Shown piece after piece: positions 41,215 through 50,489 of a DNA stretch of 64,000 nucleotides; position 1 is the stretch's first letter, and each line of letters opens with the position of its first letter. Below the pieces are notes generated by a model. The model was not told the DNA's origin and searched no databases. It saw only the letters and a program-made list of their open reading frames with translations. The stretch spans positions 62,001 through 126,000 of the forward strand of contig CAVSMR010000014.1 of NCBI GenBank assembly GCA_963729115.1, written 5' to 3'. The DNA comes from Actinophytocola sp963729115 (lineage in GTDB: Bacteria; Actinomycetota; Actinomycetes; Mycobacteriales; Pseudonocardiaceae). Made by a program: the position numbers and the translations under genes.

Positions 41215-42537
41215 ATGGTCAGTACCCGGACGGGCGGTCGGGGTCTGAGTCGATGGCGTGCGGCGATAGCCGGCTCCGTCGCTCTTGTAGCCGTCCCGAC
41301 CATCGCGGCTTGCGGGTCGGAGAGCGGGACCACGATCAACATCTATCAGGCGCCGGAACAGAATTTCCAGTCCGTCGTCGACAAGTGCAACGAGCAGGCG
41401 AACGGCCGCTACAAGATCGTCTACAACAAGCTCCCACGCGACGCCGACGGGCAGCGTGAGCAGATGGTGCGCCGGCTCGCGGCCGGCGACACGGGCCTGG
41501 ACATATTAGGGCTCGATGTCACGTGGGTGCCGGAGTTCGCCGAGGCGAAGTGGCTCGCCGAGTTCACCGGCGAGAACAAGTCCGACGCCGCGCAGGGCGT
41601 GCTGCAAGGTCCCCTGCAGACGGCGATGTGGAACGGAAAGCTCTACGCCGCAACCAAGAACACCAACGTCCAGCTCCTCTGGTACGACGACCGGCTCACG
41701 CCGAAGCCGCCGGAGACCTGGGACGAGATGATCGACATGTCGCGCCAGCTCAAGAGCGAGGGCAAGCCGAACCGGATCGTGTTCACCGGCGCCCAGTACG
41801 AGGGCCTCGTCGTCCTGTACAACAGCCTGGTCGCCTCCTCGGGCGGGGAGATCCTGTCCAAGGACGGCAAGCAGGTCGTGATGGACCAGGGTGCGGTCGA
41901 CGCGCTGAAGCTCCTCAAGGAGGTGGCCTCGGCCGGCGTCACCGACCCGTCGATGACGAACGCCCAGGAACAGCAGGTACAGCAGTCGTTCGAGGCGCCG
42001 GACAGCCAGGCCGCCTTCGAGCTGAACTGGCCGTACGTCTACGCCGCGATGCAGGCGGCGAACCCGGAGCGGGCCAAGCACTTCAAGTGGACGCGCTACC
42101 CGGGGATCGACGAGCCGAGCAAGACCACGATCGGTGGACTCAACCTCGCGGTGAGCTCGCTGTCGCAGCACAAGCCGGAGGCGTTCGACGCGGTGCAGTG
42201 CCTGCGGGCGCCGGACAGCCAGAAGTTCCAGGCCATTTGCGACGGTGTGCCGCCGACGATCGAGAGCATCTACACCGACGAGGAGCCGATCGAGCCCTGC
42301 CCGGGCGCGACGACGACCGACAAGCCGACGATGGCGAGCGCCTACCCGATGAAGGACACCATCCTGGAGGAGCTGAAGGACCCGGCGGTGCGACCACTGA
42401 CCGTGGTGTACCAGAACCTGTCCACCATCACCGCGAAGGTGCTCTCCCCGCCCGCGGACATCGATCCACAAGCGACGGCGGACGAACTGCGTGACGGGCT
42501 GCAGAAGGCCCTGGAGTCGAAGGGAGTGCTGCCGTGA
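41215..42537 (+). CDS. lpqY: LpqY, trehalose-binding lipoprotein
   Basis: A 440-residue extracellular solute-binding lipoprotein. The signal peptide (WRAAIAGSVALVAVPTIAACG) ends in a lipobox with Cys about 32 residues from the start. The mature part has family motifs such as LDILGLDVTWVPEFAEAKWL and NTNVQLLWYDDRL. In M. tuberculosis LpqY-SugABC recovers trehalose released during mycolate transfer. ATG at 41215; AGGG nine bases upstream. The stop overlaps the sugA GTG (GTGA). Confidence 0.92.
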   Translation: MVSTRTGGRGLSRWRAAIAGSVALVAVPTIAACGSESGTTINIYQAPEQNFQSVVDKCNEQANGRYKIVYNKLPRDADGQREQMVRRLAAGDTGLDILGLDVTWVPEFAEAKWLAEFTGENKSDAAQGVLQGPLQTAMWNGKLYAATKNTNVQLLWYDDRLTPKPPETWDEMIDMSRQLKSEGKPNRIVFTGAQYEGLVVLYNSLVASSGGEILSKDGKQVVMDQGAVDALKLLKEVASAGVTDPSMTNAQEQQVQQSFEAPDSQAAFELNWPYVYAAMQAANPERAKHFKWTRYPGIDEPSKTTIGGLNLAVSSLSQHKPEAFDAVQCLRAPDSQKFQAICDGVPPTIESIYTDEEPIEPCPGATTTDKPTMASAYPMKDTILEELKDPAVRPLTVVYQNLSTITAKVLSPPADIDPQATADELRDGLQKALESKGVLP

Positions 42538-43481
42538 GCCAGACCGTCGACACGGCGCCACCGGCAGAGGCGGAGCCGACCAGGAAGAAGAAGCCCGTGC
42601 TCAGCGAGGGCAAGCGGGCCGAGCGCCGCCTCGGCTGGCTGTTATGCGCCCCCGCGGCGATCGTGATGGTCGCGGTGACCGGCTGGCCGATCATCTACTC
42701 GGTCTGGCTGTCGCTGCAGCGGTACGACCTGCGTTTCCCCGACCAGCGTGAGTTCGTCGGGCTGAGCAACTACGTCGCGGTGCTGTCCGACGGCTACTGG
42801 TGGACGGCCTTCGGCATCACGTCGCTGATCACCGTGGTCTCGGTGGCGATCGAGCTCGTGCTCGGCATGCTGCTGGCGCTGGTGATGCACCGGACGATCG
42901 TCGGGCGCGGCCTGGTCCGCACGGTTTCCCTGATCCCGTACGGGATCGTGACCGTGGTCGCGGCGTTCTCGTGGTTCTACGCGTGGAACACCGACACCGG
43001 CTACCTCAGCAACCTGCTGGGCGCGGAGGCACCGCTCACCCAGCAGATCCCGTCCCTGTTGATCATCATCCTCGCCGAGGTGTGGAAGACCACGCCGTTC
43101 ATGGCGTTGCTGCTGATGGCCGGGCTCGCGCTGGTGCCGGAGGACCTGCTGAAGGCGGCGTCGATGGACGGCGCGACCGCGTGGCAGCGGTTCACCAAGG
43201 TGATGATCCCGGTGATGAAGCCGGCGATCCTCGTGGCGCTGCTGTTCCGCACGCTGGACGCGTTCCGCATCTTCGACAACATCTTCGTGCTGACCAAGGG
43301 CGCGAACGACACGTCGTCGGTGTCCATGCAGACCTACAACAACCTGATCAAGGGGCTGAACCTCGGGATCGGCTCGACGATGTCCGTGCTGATCTTCATC
43401 GCGGTGGCGATCATCGCGTTCATCTTCATCAAGCTGTTCGGTGCCTCGGCGCCCGGTAACGACGCAGGAGGGAAGCGCTGA
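42534..43481 (+). CDS. sugA: SugA, trehalose ABC transporter permease
   Basis: A 315-residue permease of the MalF type with six transmembrane helices and the EAA loop (AASMDGATAWQRFTKVMIP) that docks the ATPase. The short charged N-terminus (PTRKKKPVLSEGKRAERR) is cytosolic. Coupled at both ends: GTGA with lpqY and TGATG with sugB. Confidence 0.92.
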   Translation: MSQTVDTAPPAEAEPTRKKKPVLSEGKRAERRLGWLLCAPAAIVMVAVTGWPIIYSVWLSLQRYDLRFPDQREFVGLSNYVAVLSDGYWWTAFGITSLITVVSVAIELVLGMLLALVMHRTIVGRGLVRTVSLIPYGIVTVVAAFSWFYAWNTDTGYLSNLLGAEAPLTQQIPSLLIIILAEVWKTTPFMALLLMAGLALVPEDLLKAASMDGATAWQRFTKVMIPVMKPAILVALLFRTLDAFRIFDNIFVLTKGANDTSSVSMQTYNNLIKGLNLGIGSTMSVLIFIAVAIIAFIFIKLFGASAPGNDAGGKR

Positions 43482-44323
43482 TGGCCGTCATCACCGGCAG
43501 TACCGCTGGCCGCAAGGCGCGGTGGACCTTCATCGACATCGTGATCGTCGTCTACGCGCTGGTTCCGGTGCTGTGGACGCTTTCGCTGTCGTTCAAGACA
43601 GTGGAGGCGCAGACCGACAAGAAGTTCTTCCCCAGCGAGTGGACGTTCCAGAACTACAAGGACATCTTCACCACGAACGAGTTCGTCCGGGCGCTGATCA
43701 ACTCGATCGGCATCGCGCTCATCTCGACGCTGATCGCGGTGGTGCTGGGCACGATGGCCGCCTACGCCATCGCCCGCCTGGACTTTCCGGGGAAGCAGGC
43801 GCTGGTCGGCGTCTCGCTGCTGATCGCGATGTTCCCGCAGGTCTCGCTCGTCTCACCGTTGTTCGAGATGGAGCGCAACCTCGGGCTGTTCGACACCTGG
43901 ACCGGGCTGATCCTCCCGTACATCACCTTCGCGCTGCCGTTGGCGATCTACACGCTGTCGGCGTTCTTCCGCGAGATCCCGTGGGAGCTCGAGAAGGCCG
44001 CGAAGATGGACGGGGCGACGCCCGCACAGGCGTTCCGCCGGGTGATCGCGCCGCTGGCCGCGCCGGGCGTGTTCACCACCGCGATCCTGGTGTTCATCTT
44101 CTGCTGGAACGACTTCCTGTTCGCCATCTCGCTGACCTCGACCACGGCGTCGAGGACGGTGCCGGCGGCGCTGTCGTTCTTCACCGGTGCCTCGCAGTTC
44201 GAGGCGCCGACCGGGTCGATCTCCGCGGCCGCCGTGGTGATCACCATCCCCATCATCATCTTCGTGTTGTTCTTCCAGCGCCGCATCGTCGCGGGGCTTA
44301 CGTCGGGTGCCGTGAAGGGCTGA
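43481..44323 (+). CDS. sugB: SugB, trehalose ABC transporter permease
   Basis: A 280-residue MalG-type permease with six transmembrane helices and the EAA loop AAKMDGATPAQAFRRVIAP. Its ATG shares a base with the sugA stop. Pairs with SugA to form the channel. Confidence 0.92.
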   Translation: MAVITGSTAGRKARWTFIDIVIVVYALVPVLWTLSLSFKTVEAQTDKKFFPSEWTFQNYKDIFTTNEFVRALINSIGIALISTLIAVVLGTMAAYAIARLDFPGKQALVGVSLLIAMFPQVSLVSPLFEMERNLGLFDTWTGLILPYITFALPLAIYTLSAFFREIPWELEKAAKMDGATPAQAFRRVIAPLAAPGVFTTAILVFIFCWNDFLFAISLTSTTASRTVPAALSFFTGASQFEAPTGSISAAAVVITIPIIIFVLFFQRRIVAGLTSGAVKG

Positions 44324-44328
44324 GGTAA

Positions 44329-45510
44329 ATGGCAGAGATCGTCCTTGACAAGCTGACCAAGCGGTACCCGGACGGTGCCCTTGCAGTGTCTGAAGTAGAC
44401 ATACAGATCGCGGACGGGGAGTTCATCATCCTCGTCGGACCGTCGGGCTGCGGGAAGTCCACGATGCTCAACATGATCGCCGGCCTGGAGGACATCTCCT
44501 CCGGCGAGCTGCGCATCGACGGCCAGCGGGTGAACGAGAAGGCGCCCAAGGACCGTGACATCGCGATGGTGTTCCAGTCCTACGCGCTGTACCCGCACAT
44601 GAGCGTGCGCGAGAACATGGCGTTCCCGCTGCGCCTGGCCAAGGTGGACGACGCGACCGTCCGGGCCAAGGTGGACGAGGCGGCGAAGATCCTCGACCTC
44701 ACCCAGCACCTCGAGCGCAAGCCGGCCAACCTCTCCGGTGGCCAGCGCCAGCGGGTGGCCATGGGCCGGGCGATCGTGCGCAGTCCCAAGGCGTTCCTGA
44801 TGGACGAGCCACTGTCCAACCTGGACGCCAAGCTGCGCGTGCAGATGCGCACGTCGGTGTCGAAGCTGCAGAAGCAGCTGGCCACCACCACCGTGTACGT
44901 CACGCACGACCAGACCGAGGCCATGACGCTCGGCGACCGGGTCGTGGTGCTGCGCGGCGGTGTCGTGCAGCAGATCGGCTCGCCGCAGTTCCTCTACGAG
45001 AACCCGGCGAACCTGTTCGTGGCCGGGTTCATCGGCTCGCCGTCGATGAACTTCCTGCCCGGCACGCTGGAGAACGGCCGGCTCACGACGGGCCTCGGCT
45101 CGATGACGCTGTCCGACCGGGTGCGGCGGCTGGCCGAGGCGGCCGACGCGCCGCGCGAGCTGATCGCCGGCATCCGGCCGGAGCACTTCGAGGACGCGCG
45201 GCTGCTCGACGCGACGGCGAAGGAGGACGGCAACACGTTCACCGCCACCGTCGACGTGCTGGAGTCGATGGGCTCGGACAAGTACGCGTACTTCACCATC
45301 GAGGGGGAGACCGCGACGTCCAAGGAGCTCGACGAGCTGGCCGCGGACGCGGGCTCGGCCGACGTGCCGGCCAGCGGCACGCAGCTGGTCACCCGGCTGT
45401 CGGCGGCGTCGGGCGCGACGGAGGGCGAGAAGGTCGACGTCTGGTTCGACTCGGACAAGGTCGAGCTCTTCGACCCGAAGTCGGGCAAGAACCTGACCTA
45501 CTCAGAGTAG
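44329..45510 (+). CDS. sugC: SugC, trehalose ABC transporter ATPase
   Basis: A 393-residue MalK/UgpC-type ATPase: Walker A GPSGCGKST, Q-loop MVFQSYALYPHM, signature LSGGQRQRVAMGRAI, Walker B FLMDEPLSNLD, H-loop VTHDQ. The C-terminal 150 residues form OB-fold regulatory domains. ATG at 44329 is five bases after the sugB stop. The 3' end overlaps the convergent SARP gene by 9 nt, with no room for a separate terminator. Confidence 0.94.
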   Translation: MAEIVLDKLTKRYPDGALAVSEVDIQIADGEFIILVGPSGCGKSTMLNMIAGLEDISSGELRIDGQRVNEKAPKDRDIAMVFQSYALYPHMSVRENMAFPLRLAKVDDATVRAKVDEAAKILDLTQHLERKPANLSGGQRQRVAMGRAIVRSPKAFLMDEPLSNLDAKLRVQMRTSVSKLQKQLATTTVYVTHDQTEAMTLGDRVVVLRGGVVQQIGSPQFLYENPANLFVAGFIGSPSMNFLPGTLENGRLTTGLGSMTLSDRVRRLAEAADAPRELIAGIRPEHFEDARLLDATAKEDGNTFTATVDVLESMGSDKYAYFTIEGETATSKELDELAADAGSADVPASGTQLVTRLSAASGATEGEKVDVWFDSDKVELFDPKSGKNLTYSE

Positions 45511-47235
45511 GGCCGCCAGGCCGTAGTAGGCGTAGCTGCCCGGGGTCGGGCTGTACAGCAACTGCGCGTCGACGAGCGCCTCGAGTGCTTGTTCGGCAAG
45601 TGGTTGCGGCCACCCGGTCAGCTGCGCCGCCACGGCCGGCGTGATCTCCCGGCCGTCGCGCGGCAGGCGGGCCAGCAGGTCCGCCGCCGCGCGTTCGGCC
45701 TCGTTCCCGCTGTCCACGAGCTGGCGCACGCTCACCAGCAGGCTCTCCCGCACGTCGGCCAGCTCCGCGCGCCGGGTCTCCGGCGCGGCGAGCAGCTCGG
45801 TCCAGGAGGCGAGCGGCCAGTGCGGCCGGGTCGTCACCCGGGTCGCCACGATGCGCAGGGCCAGCGGGTTGTGCGCGCACAGTGCGGCGAGCTCGGCCGC
45901 CGCGTCCGGCTCGGCGTCGACCTTCCGCTGGCCCACGATCTTCGCCAGCAGCGCGACCGACTCGTCCTTGGCGAGGTGGCCGACGTGCGTGTGCACGGTG
46001 CCGTCCGGTCCCGCGATCGGCCGGCGGCTCGTCACCAGCGCCGCGCAGCCCGGCACGTCGGGTATCGCGGGCAGCACCTGCGACGCGTTCGTGGCGTTGT
46101 CCAGCACGACGAGCATCCGCCGCTCGCGCAGCCGGGCCCGGTACGCGCGCGCCGCGTCGACACCGGTCAGCGGCGCGCCGAGCTCACCCAGCAGCGCCGT
46201 GAGCACCGCCGACGGGCTCGCGGGCGTCGCGCCGCGCCGGTTGCCGGCGAGGTCGACGTAGAGGGTGCCGTCGGGGAACCGGCCGGCCCGCTCGTGGCCG
46301 AACCGCACGGCCAGCGTGGACTTGCCGGCGCCGGGTGGGCCGTGCACGAAGCAGACGACCGGACCGGGCGACGCGAACCGCTCGCGCAGCTCGTCGAGCT
46401 CGGCGTCCCGGCCGGCGAACGTCGCGATCGGCGGTGGCAGCCTGTCCGGCGCCCGCCCGGCACCCGGTGCCCGCTCGGTGGTGATGCCCACGAACGGCAC
46501 CGACCGCGTCAGGTCCTCGCGCAGGATCCGCTCCTGCAGCCGGCGCAGCTCCGCGCCCGGCTCGACACCGAGCTCCTCGACGAGCCGCTCGCGGATGCGC
46601 TGGTAGTGCGCGAGGGCCTCGACGGAGCGGCGGTTGCGGTACAGCGCGATCATCAGCTGCCGGCACAGCCGCTCGCGCAGCGGATAGGTGCGGGTCAGCT
46701 CGGTCAGCTCGGGCGCCAGGCGCGCGTGCCAGCCGAGCCGCAGCTTCACCTCGATGCTCTCCTCGAGCGCGCCGAGGTACAGCTCCTCCAGCCGCGGCGC
46801 GTGCACCAGCCGCATCGGCACGTCGCCGAGGTCGGCGAGCGGCGTGCCCCGCCACAGCGCGAGCGCGGCGTCGAACAGCTGCGCGGCCTGGACCGGGTCG
46901 TTGGCGGCCACCCCTCGGGCCGCCTCGGCGAGGCGCGCGAACCGGGTCGCGTCGACCGACTCGGCGTCGACGGCCAGCCGGTAGCCCGGCGGCACGGTCT
47001 CCAGCACGGGCTGGGGGAGCAGGCGGCGCAGCCGCTGGACGTAGTTGCGGATCGTCACCTGGGCGGTGTGCGGCGGTGCAGGTCCCCACAGCTGGTCGAC
47101 GATCGAGTCGACGGACACCGTCTCGCCCGCGCGGACCAGGAGCGTGGCCAGCACCGCCCGCTGCATCGGCGCGGTGACCGGGACGGGTGCGCGCTCGTGC
47201 CACACCTCGACCGGACCGAGGATCCGGAAGTCCAC
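45502..47235 (-). CDS. SARP-type regulator with NB-ARC ATPase domain (AfsR-like, no TPR)
   Basis: A 577-residue regulator. Residues 1-90 are an OmpR-like winged helix (LRILGPVEVW-type start, QVTIRNYVQRLRRLL), 95-245 the bacterial transcriptional activation domain (FDAALALWRGTPLADL, YLGALEESIEVKLRLG), and 275-570 an NB-ARC domain with P-loop GPPGAGKSTLA and LVVLDN. The TPR array of full AfsR proteins is missing. SARPs usually activate secondary-metabolite clusters; none is evident next to it. GTG at 47235. The stop lies inside the convergent sugC end. Confidence 0.88.
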   Translation of the reverse strand: MDFRILGPVEVWHERAPVPVTAPMQRAVLATLLVRAGETVSVDSIVDQLWGPAPPHTAQVTIRNYVQRLRRLLPQPVLETVPPGYRLAVDAESVDATRFARLAEAARGVAANDPVQAAQLFDAALALWRGTPLADLGDVPMRLVHAPRLEELYLGALEESIEVKLRLGWHARLAPELTELTRTYPLRERLCRQLMIALYRNRRSVEALAHYQRIRERLVEELGVEPGAELRRLQERILREDLTRSVPFVGITTERAPGAGRAPDRLPPPIATFAGRDAELDELRERFASPGPVVCFVHGPPGAGKSTLAVRFGHERAGRFPDGTLYVDLAGNRRGATPASPSAVLTALLGELGAPLTGVDAARAYRARLRERRMLVVLDNATNASQVLPAIPDVPGCAALVTSRRPIAGPDGTVHTHVGHLAKDESVALLAKIVGQRKVDAEPDAAAELAALCAHNPLALRIVATRVTTRPHWPLASWTELLAAPETRRAELADVRESLLVSVRQLVDSGNEAERAAADLLARLPRDGREITPAVAAQLTGWPQPLAEQALEALVDAQLLYSPTPGSYAYYGLAALL

Positions 47236-47940
47236 AACCGGTGCCCCTTCTCGTGTGTCCGGCCCGACGCTACCAAGCCGCTACCGCGCGGCTACGGCTC
47301 CGGTGACGGCGCCCGCGAGGGTGTTGAGCAGGAACTTCTCCTCGAAGGGATGGGCACGGGGCGGTCGGTACCTGGCTCGCCGGGTTCGATGGTGTCCGTC
47401 CTCGACACGTCCGGCCGGATGACCGCACGGCTGCCGGGCGGCCGTACTCGGATGGACGCCGCGATCCAGGGGCGTTGGTGAACATCCAGGCGGAGGGGTA
47501 CGGCAGGTCGGCGGGGAGTTCCGCGGGGGAGAAGGCGGCCGGCTGCAGGGACGTGCGGACTCTGCAGCCGGCCGGCCGCTCGGAGCTCCGCGGTGGGCCC
47601 GCATCCGCCTGCGAATTCCGGTCGAAATGCGGTTGGGTCCAATTTTCTCAGGGTGACTTGGTGCGACAGGACCGGCGTCGAGAGCGACGGGCTCGAGATT
47701 CTCGTCGCGGCGGTATTGCGTCGTCGTGCCGCCCGGTCCGGTGTGGACTAGGTGTTGATCCGCAGGTGGACAGCCGGATTCTCGCGGTGGCTCGGCGGCG
47801 GAATGTCCGGCGGTGACGGCTAACCGGCAGGTTCTGTTTCCGGTTTGCCTTTTCCGGAATTCCCGGAATGTAACGGCTCTCCCCACGTTCACGATGTGAG
47901 GTTCGTCTTTCAACGGCGACGGACACGGGAATGAGGAAGC
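47236..47940. other. 705-bp intergenic region with a strong hairpin
   Basis: Between the divergent SARP gene and a small lipoprotein gene. Short frames exist but have atypical composition and no recognisable product. The section 47630-47930 is less GC-rich than the rest. The main feature is the perfect inverted repeat at 47536-47574. Promoters for both flanking genes should lie here, but none is clear. Confidence 0.55.
47536..47574. promoter_or_regulatory. 13-bp perfect inverted repeat
   Basis: CGGCCGGCTGCAG (47536-47548) and CTGCAGCCGGCCG (47562-47574) with a 13-nt loop. It is 301 bp upstream of the SARP gene and 367 bp upstream of the lipoprotein gene, so it is not next to any 3' end. It could be a regulator binding site or part of a noncoding transcript. 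Confidence 0.5.
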
Positions 47941-48258
47941 ATGCCGGGTGGATCGCTGAGTGCGCCGGCCGTCTATCGCGCCGTGTCGGTGCTGGTCGCG
48001 GTCGCCGTGACGGCGGTGAGCGGGTGCGCGGCGCCGCGGCCGGCCGACCCCGCCAAGTTGTCCGGGCGCCTGGGCCGCGCCGAGCGGGTCACCCTCACCT
48101 CGTTCGCCCCGGCCTCCATCCCGATGCCGCCGCCCACCCCACGACCGAGGGCGGTGCCCGCGGGCCGGGCGGCCGTCCACCACGTGCTCGCGCCGCTACG
48201 TGCGGCGCACCGGCCGGACCTGCCCGGCGTCGACCACGACCGGGTCTGCGACAGCTGA
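47941..48258 (+). CDS. Small putative lipoprotein
   Basis: A 105-residue protein. The signal sequence (VYRAVSVLVAVAVTAVSGC) ends with a lipobox, Cys at residue 29. The mature part is proline-rich (PASIPMPPPTPRPR), then short and soluble, ending with a second Cys (RVCDS). ATG at 47941 follows GAGGAAGC. I do not recognise a family; export to the outer face of the membrane is likely. A hairpin terminator follows. Confidence 0.65.
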   Translation: MPGGSLSAPAVYRAVSVLVAVAVTAVSGCAAPRPADPAKLSGRLGRAERVTLTSFAPASIPMPPPTPRPRAVPAGRAAVHHVLAPLRAAHRPDLPGVDHDRVCDS

Positions 48259-48273
48259 CCTCGTCTTTCCCGC

Positions 48274-48308
48274 CGCGGCCGGCTCGAGCTTGAATCGGGC
48301 CGGCCGCG
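48274..48308. terminator. Bidirectional terminator hairpin
   Basis: CGCGGCCGGC (48274-48283) and GCCGGCCGCG (48299-48308), 10-bp perfect stem, 15-nt loop, between the convergent lipoprotein and transporter genes. Confidence 0.65.
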
Positions 48309-48333
48309 ACGCACTCATGACGGTTCGGGTCGT

Positions 48334-49239
48334 CTAGCGGCGGGAGGCCGTCCGGAACAGGCGGCGCTCGGCCGCGTGGGGCGCGGCTCGTGAGGCCGCC
48401 TCCGGGTGGTGGCGGGCCAGCACGAGGACGCCGAAGATGGCGACCAGCGCGCCGGCCACCATGCCGAGGCCGATGACGCCGCCGGCGTCCGCGGTCTCGT
48501 CCAGCAGGCTGATCGCGAGCGCGGTCGCGACCAGCGGGCTGAGCACGGTCTGGCACCCGACGACGATGTCGGGCGGGCCGCTGGCGTAGGCGAGCTGGAT
48601 GTACCAGGACCCGACGGCGAACGCGGCCACCAGGGCCGTCGCCGACAGCGGGGAGACGCCGCCGAAGCCCTCCTGCTGGAAGGTGTACGTCACGTCCCGG
48701 ACCAGCACCGACACCAGCCCGTACGCCGCGCCCGCGCCGGCCGCGAGCGTCACGCACCGCACGATCCCCTCGCGCAGCGCGCCGATGACGCCGAACAGCA
48801 CCACCGCCGCGGCGATGATCTCGCACGCCGTCAGCACCGCCGACGACGGGAAGACGACCGCGTTGGCGCGGCCGGCCACGAGCGCGACGAACAGCGCGAC
48901 GCCCAGCGTGCTCGCGATGACCGCCACTGTGGCGGCCCCGTCGAGCCGCTCGCCCGACCGGCGGGCGTTGAGGATCGCGACCGCCGGCAGCGCGAGCACC
49001 ACGATCGGCGCGACGATCGTGACCGGGGCCAGCGCGAGCGCCAAGATCTGCAGCACCGCGCACGCGGTCAGCACCGCGACACCGAGCAGCCAGCGCCGGT
49101 TGTGCACGAGCCGGCCGATCGAGTGCAGCCCGAAGCTGGAGTCCTGGGACGTGCTGCGGACGCCCTGGTGCTGCAACTGCGCGCCGACCGCACTGCACAG
49201 CGAACCGAGCACGGCGAACACGATGGCGACTGCGGTCAT
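48334..49239 (-). CDS. DMT/EamA-type multidrug or metabolite transporter-like protein
   Basis: A 301-residue protein with about nine or ten transmembrane helices arranged as in drug/metabolite transporters (VAIVFAVLGSLCSAVGAQLQHQGV, VTIVAPIVVLALPAVAILNA, VVGCQTVLSPLVATALAISLL). The C-terminal tail is short and Arg-rich. Substrate unknown. The ATG at 49239 overlaps the TGA of the upstream membrane gene (ATGA), so they form an operon. Confidence 0.78.
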   Translation of the reverse strand: MTAVAIVFAVLGSLCSAVGAQLQHQGVRSTSQDSSFGLHSIGRLVHNRRWLLGVAVLTACAVLQILALALAPVTIVAPIVVLALPAVAILNARRSGERLDGAATVAVIASTLGVALFVALVAGRANAVVFPSSAVLTACEIIAAAVVLFGVIGALREGIVRCVTLAAGAGAAYGLVSVLVRDVTYTFQQEGFGGVSPLSATALVAAFAVGSWYIQLAYASGPPDIVVGCQTVLSPLVATALAISLLDETADAGGVIGLGMVAGALVAIFGVLVLARHHPEAASRAAPHAAERRLFRTASRR

Positions 49240-50006
49240 CCGGCGGCCTCGGCTCTCGCTGGCACCCGGCGCTCGCGGGCGGAGCTGACGGTGACCCGGA
49301 GCAGGTGCACCGCGAGCGCCATCAACATCAGCATCTCGAGCCCGAACAGCGCGCGCTGCACCAGCCCGGAGATGCCGCGTCCGTCCAGCACACCAGGAAT
49401 CGCGAGGCTGGGGAAGAGGTCCGGCAGGCGGGTGGCCAGATACGCCGCGGCCAGCCCCATCGTGACCATCGCCATCCGCCGCACCACGCGGGTGGTGCGG
49501 ACCCACCGCTGGTCGGTGCCGAGCCGCTTGGCAAGGCTGACTCCGGCCAACGGCAGGCTGAGGAACAGCGAGGCGCCGGCGACCTGGTGGATCAGCCCGG
49601 ACGTGCTCTCGATCGTCTTGCTGTTGTCCGTCGGGAAGATCGCGCACAGCGTGAGGCTGGTGCACCAGATCCCGAAGAACGTCGTCGCTGCGCCACCGAA
49701 GTGGATGCCCACCGCACGCATGCCGGCGAGCATCAGCACCGTGCCGATCGCCAGCACCGTCACCGACGCCGCGAACTCCTCCCGCCCGTCGCCGTAGAAC
49801 GTGTAGTAGCTGATCGCCCGCGACAGCGGATCGACCTCATGGGCGAAATGGATGTTCAGGTAGGTCATCGTGACCAGCGAGCGGATCAGCGCTATCAGCG
49901 ACAGCAACGACAGGCAGGCGGACAACAGCAGGAACCCGCCGACCCATGGCCCCCGCCGCCTGGTCAGTAGCTCGGCTCTCTCCGGTGAAATGGACGATCC
50001 ATCCAT
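49236..50006 (-). CDS. DUF998-type membrane protein
   Basis: A 256-residue protein with six or seven transmembrane helices. The segment FGIWCTSLTLCAIFPTDNSKTIESTSGLIHQVAG, seen at about residues 115-150, has the FPTD and Gly-x-x-H features of DUF998 proteins. ATG at 50006 is chosen because GGGGAG precedes it. Probably cotranscribed with the DMT-type transporter gene; function unknown. Confidence 0.75.
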   Translation of the reverse strand: MDGSSISPERAELLTRRRGPWVGGFLLLSACLSLLSLIALIRSLVTMTYLNIHFAHEVDPLSRAISYYTFYGDGREEFAASVTVLAIGTVLMLAGMRAVGIHFGGAATTFFGIWCTSLTLCAIFPTDNSKTIESTSGLIHQVAGASLFLSLPLAGVSLAKRLGTDQRWVRTTRVVRRMAMVTMGLAAAYLATRLPDLFPSLAIPGVLDGRGISGLVQRALFGLEMLMLMALAVHLLRVTVSSARERRVPARAEAAG

Positions 50007-50114
50007 CACACTCCCCCACTGCCTCAGTGTCGCTGGTGTGATCAACGCATTTCGGCCTCCATAGATTCCCGTATGTGAACTGAGAGCCGCCTCAGCTCAC
50101 CCGGCAATGTTCGC

Positions 50115-50489
50115 TCAGTTGTCCCAGATCTGCACCCCGCGGACCACGTAGGGCGCCTCGGGGACGAACGTGCCGCCGCCGGGGTAGGTGTCGAACTCGC
50201 CCTCGGTGCTGCAGTCGCGTCCCTGGTAGGTCGTGACCGGCCGTTTGGACCGGTTGGCGAATGAGCGCCCGTCGGCGCCCTCGGGGAGCGGCACGCACTC
50301 GCCGGGGTTCGCGTTCTCGAGCGCGATGCGGACGAGCGCGCCGCCGTAGTCCTCGTCCGGCCAGACACAGAACTCGCCGCGCTCGCAGCCCGCCGGCCCG
50401 GTGGCCGCACCCGCGGCGCCGGCCCCGGTCGCCAGCGCCGCCCCGACCGCCGCGACGACGGTGATGACACGTCCGATGGTGTTGCTCAT
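50115..50489 (-). CDS. Secreted peptidase inhibitor family I36 protein
   Basis: A 124-residue secreted protein. A Sec signal peptide (IGRVITVVAAVGAALATGAGAAGA) leads to a mature domain with CERGEFCVWPDEDYGG, the pattern of family I36 inhibitors (SMI of Streptomyces), and four cysteines in total. It would act outside the cell against metalloproteases or be a related beta-gamma-crystallin-like protein. AAAGGA precedes the ATG at 50489. Confidence 0.8.
   Translation of the reverse strand: MSNTIGRVITVVAAVGAALATGAGAAGAATGPAGCERGEFCVWPDEDYGGALVRIALENANPGECVPLPEGADGRSFANRSKRPVTTYQGRDCSTEGEFDTYPGGGTFVPEAPYVVRGVQIWDN

Noticed and set aside
47475..47816. 113-codon frame upstream of the small lipoprotein gene
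   Set aside because: Spans the strong inverted repeat, composition atypical, no motif.
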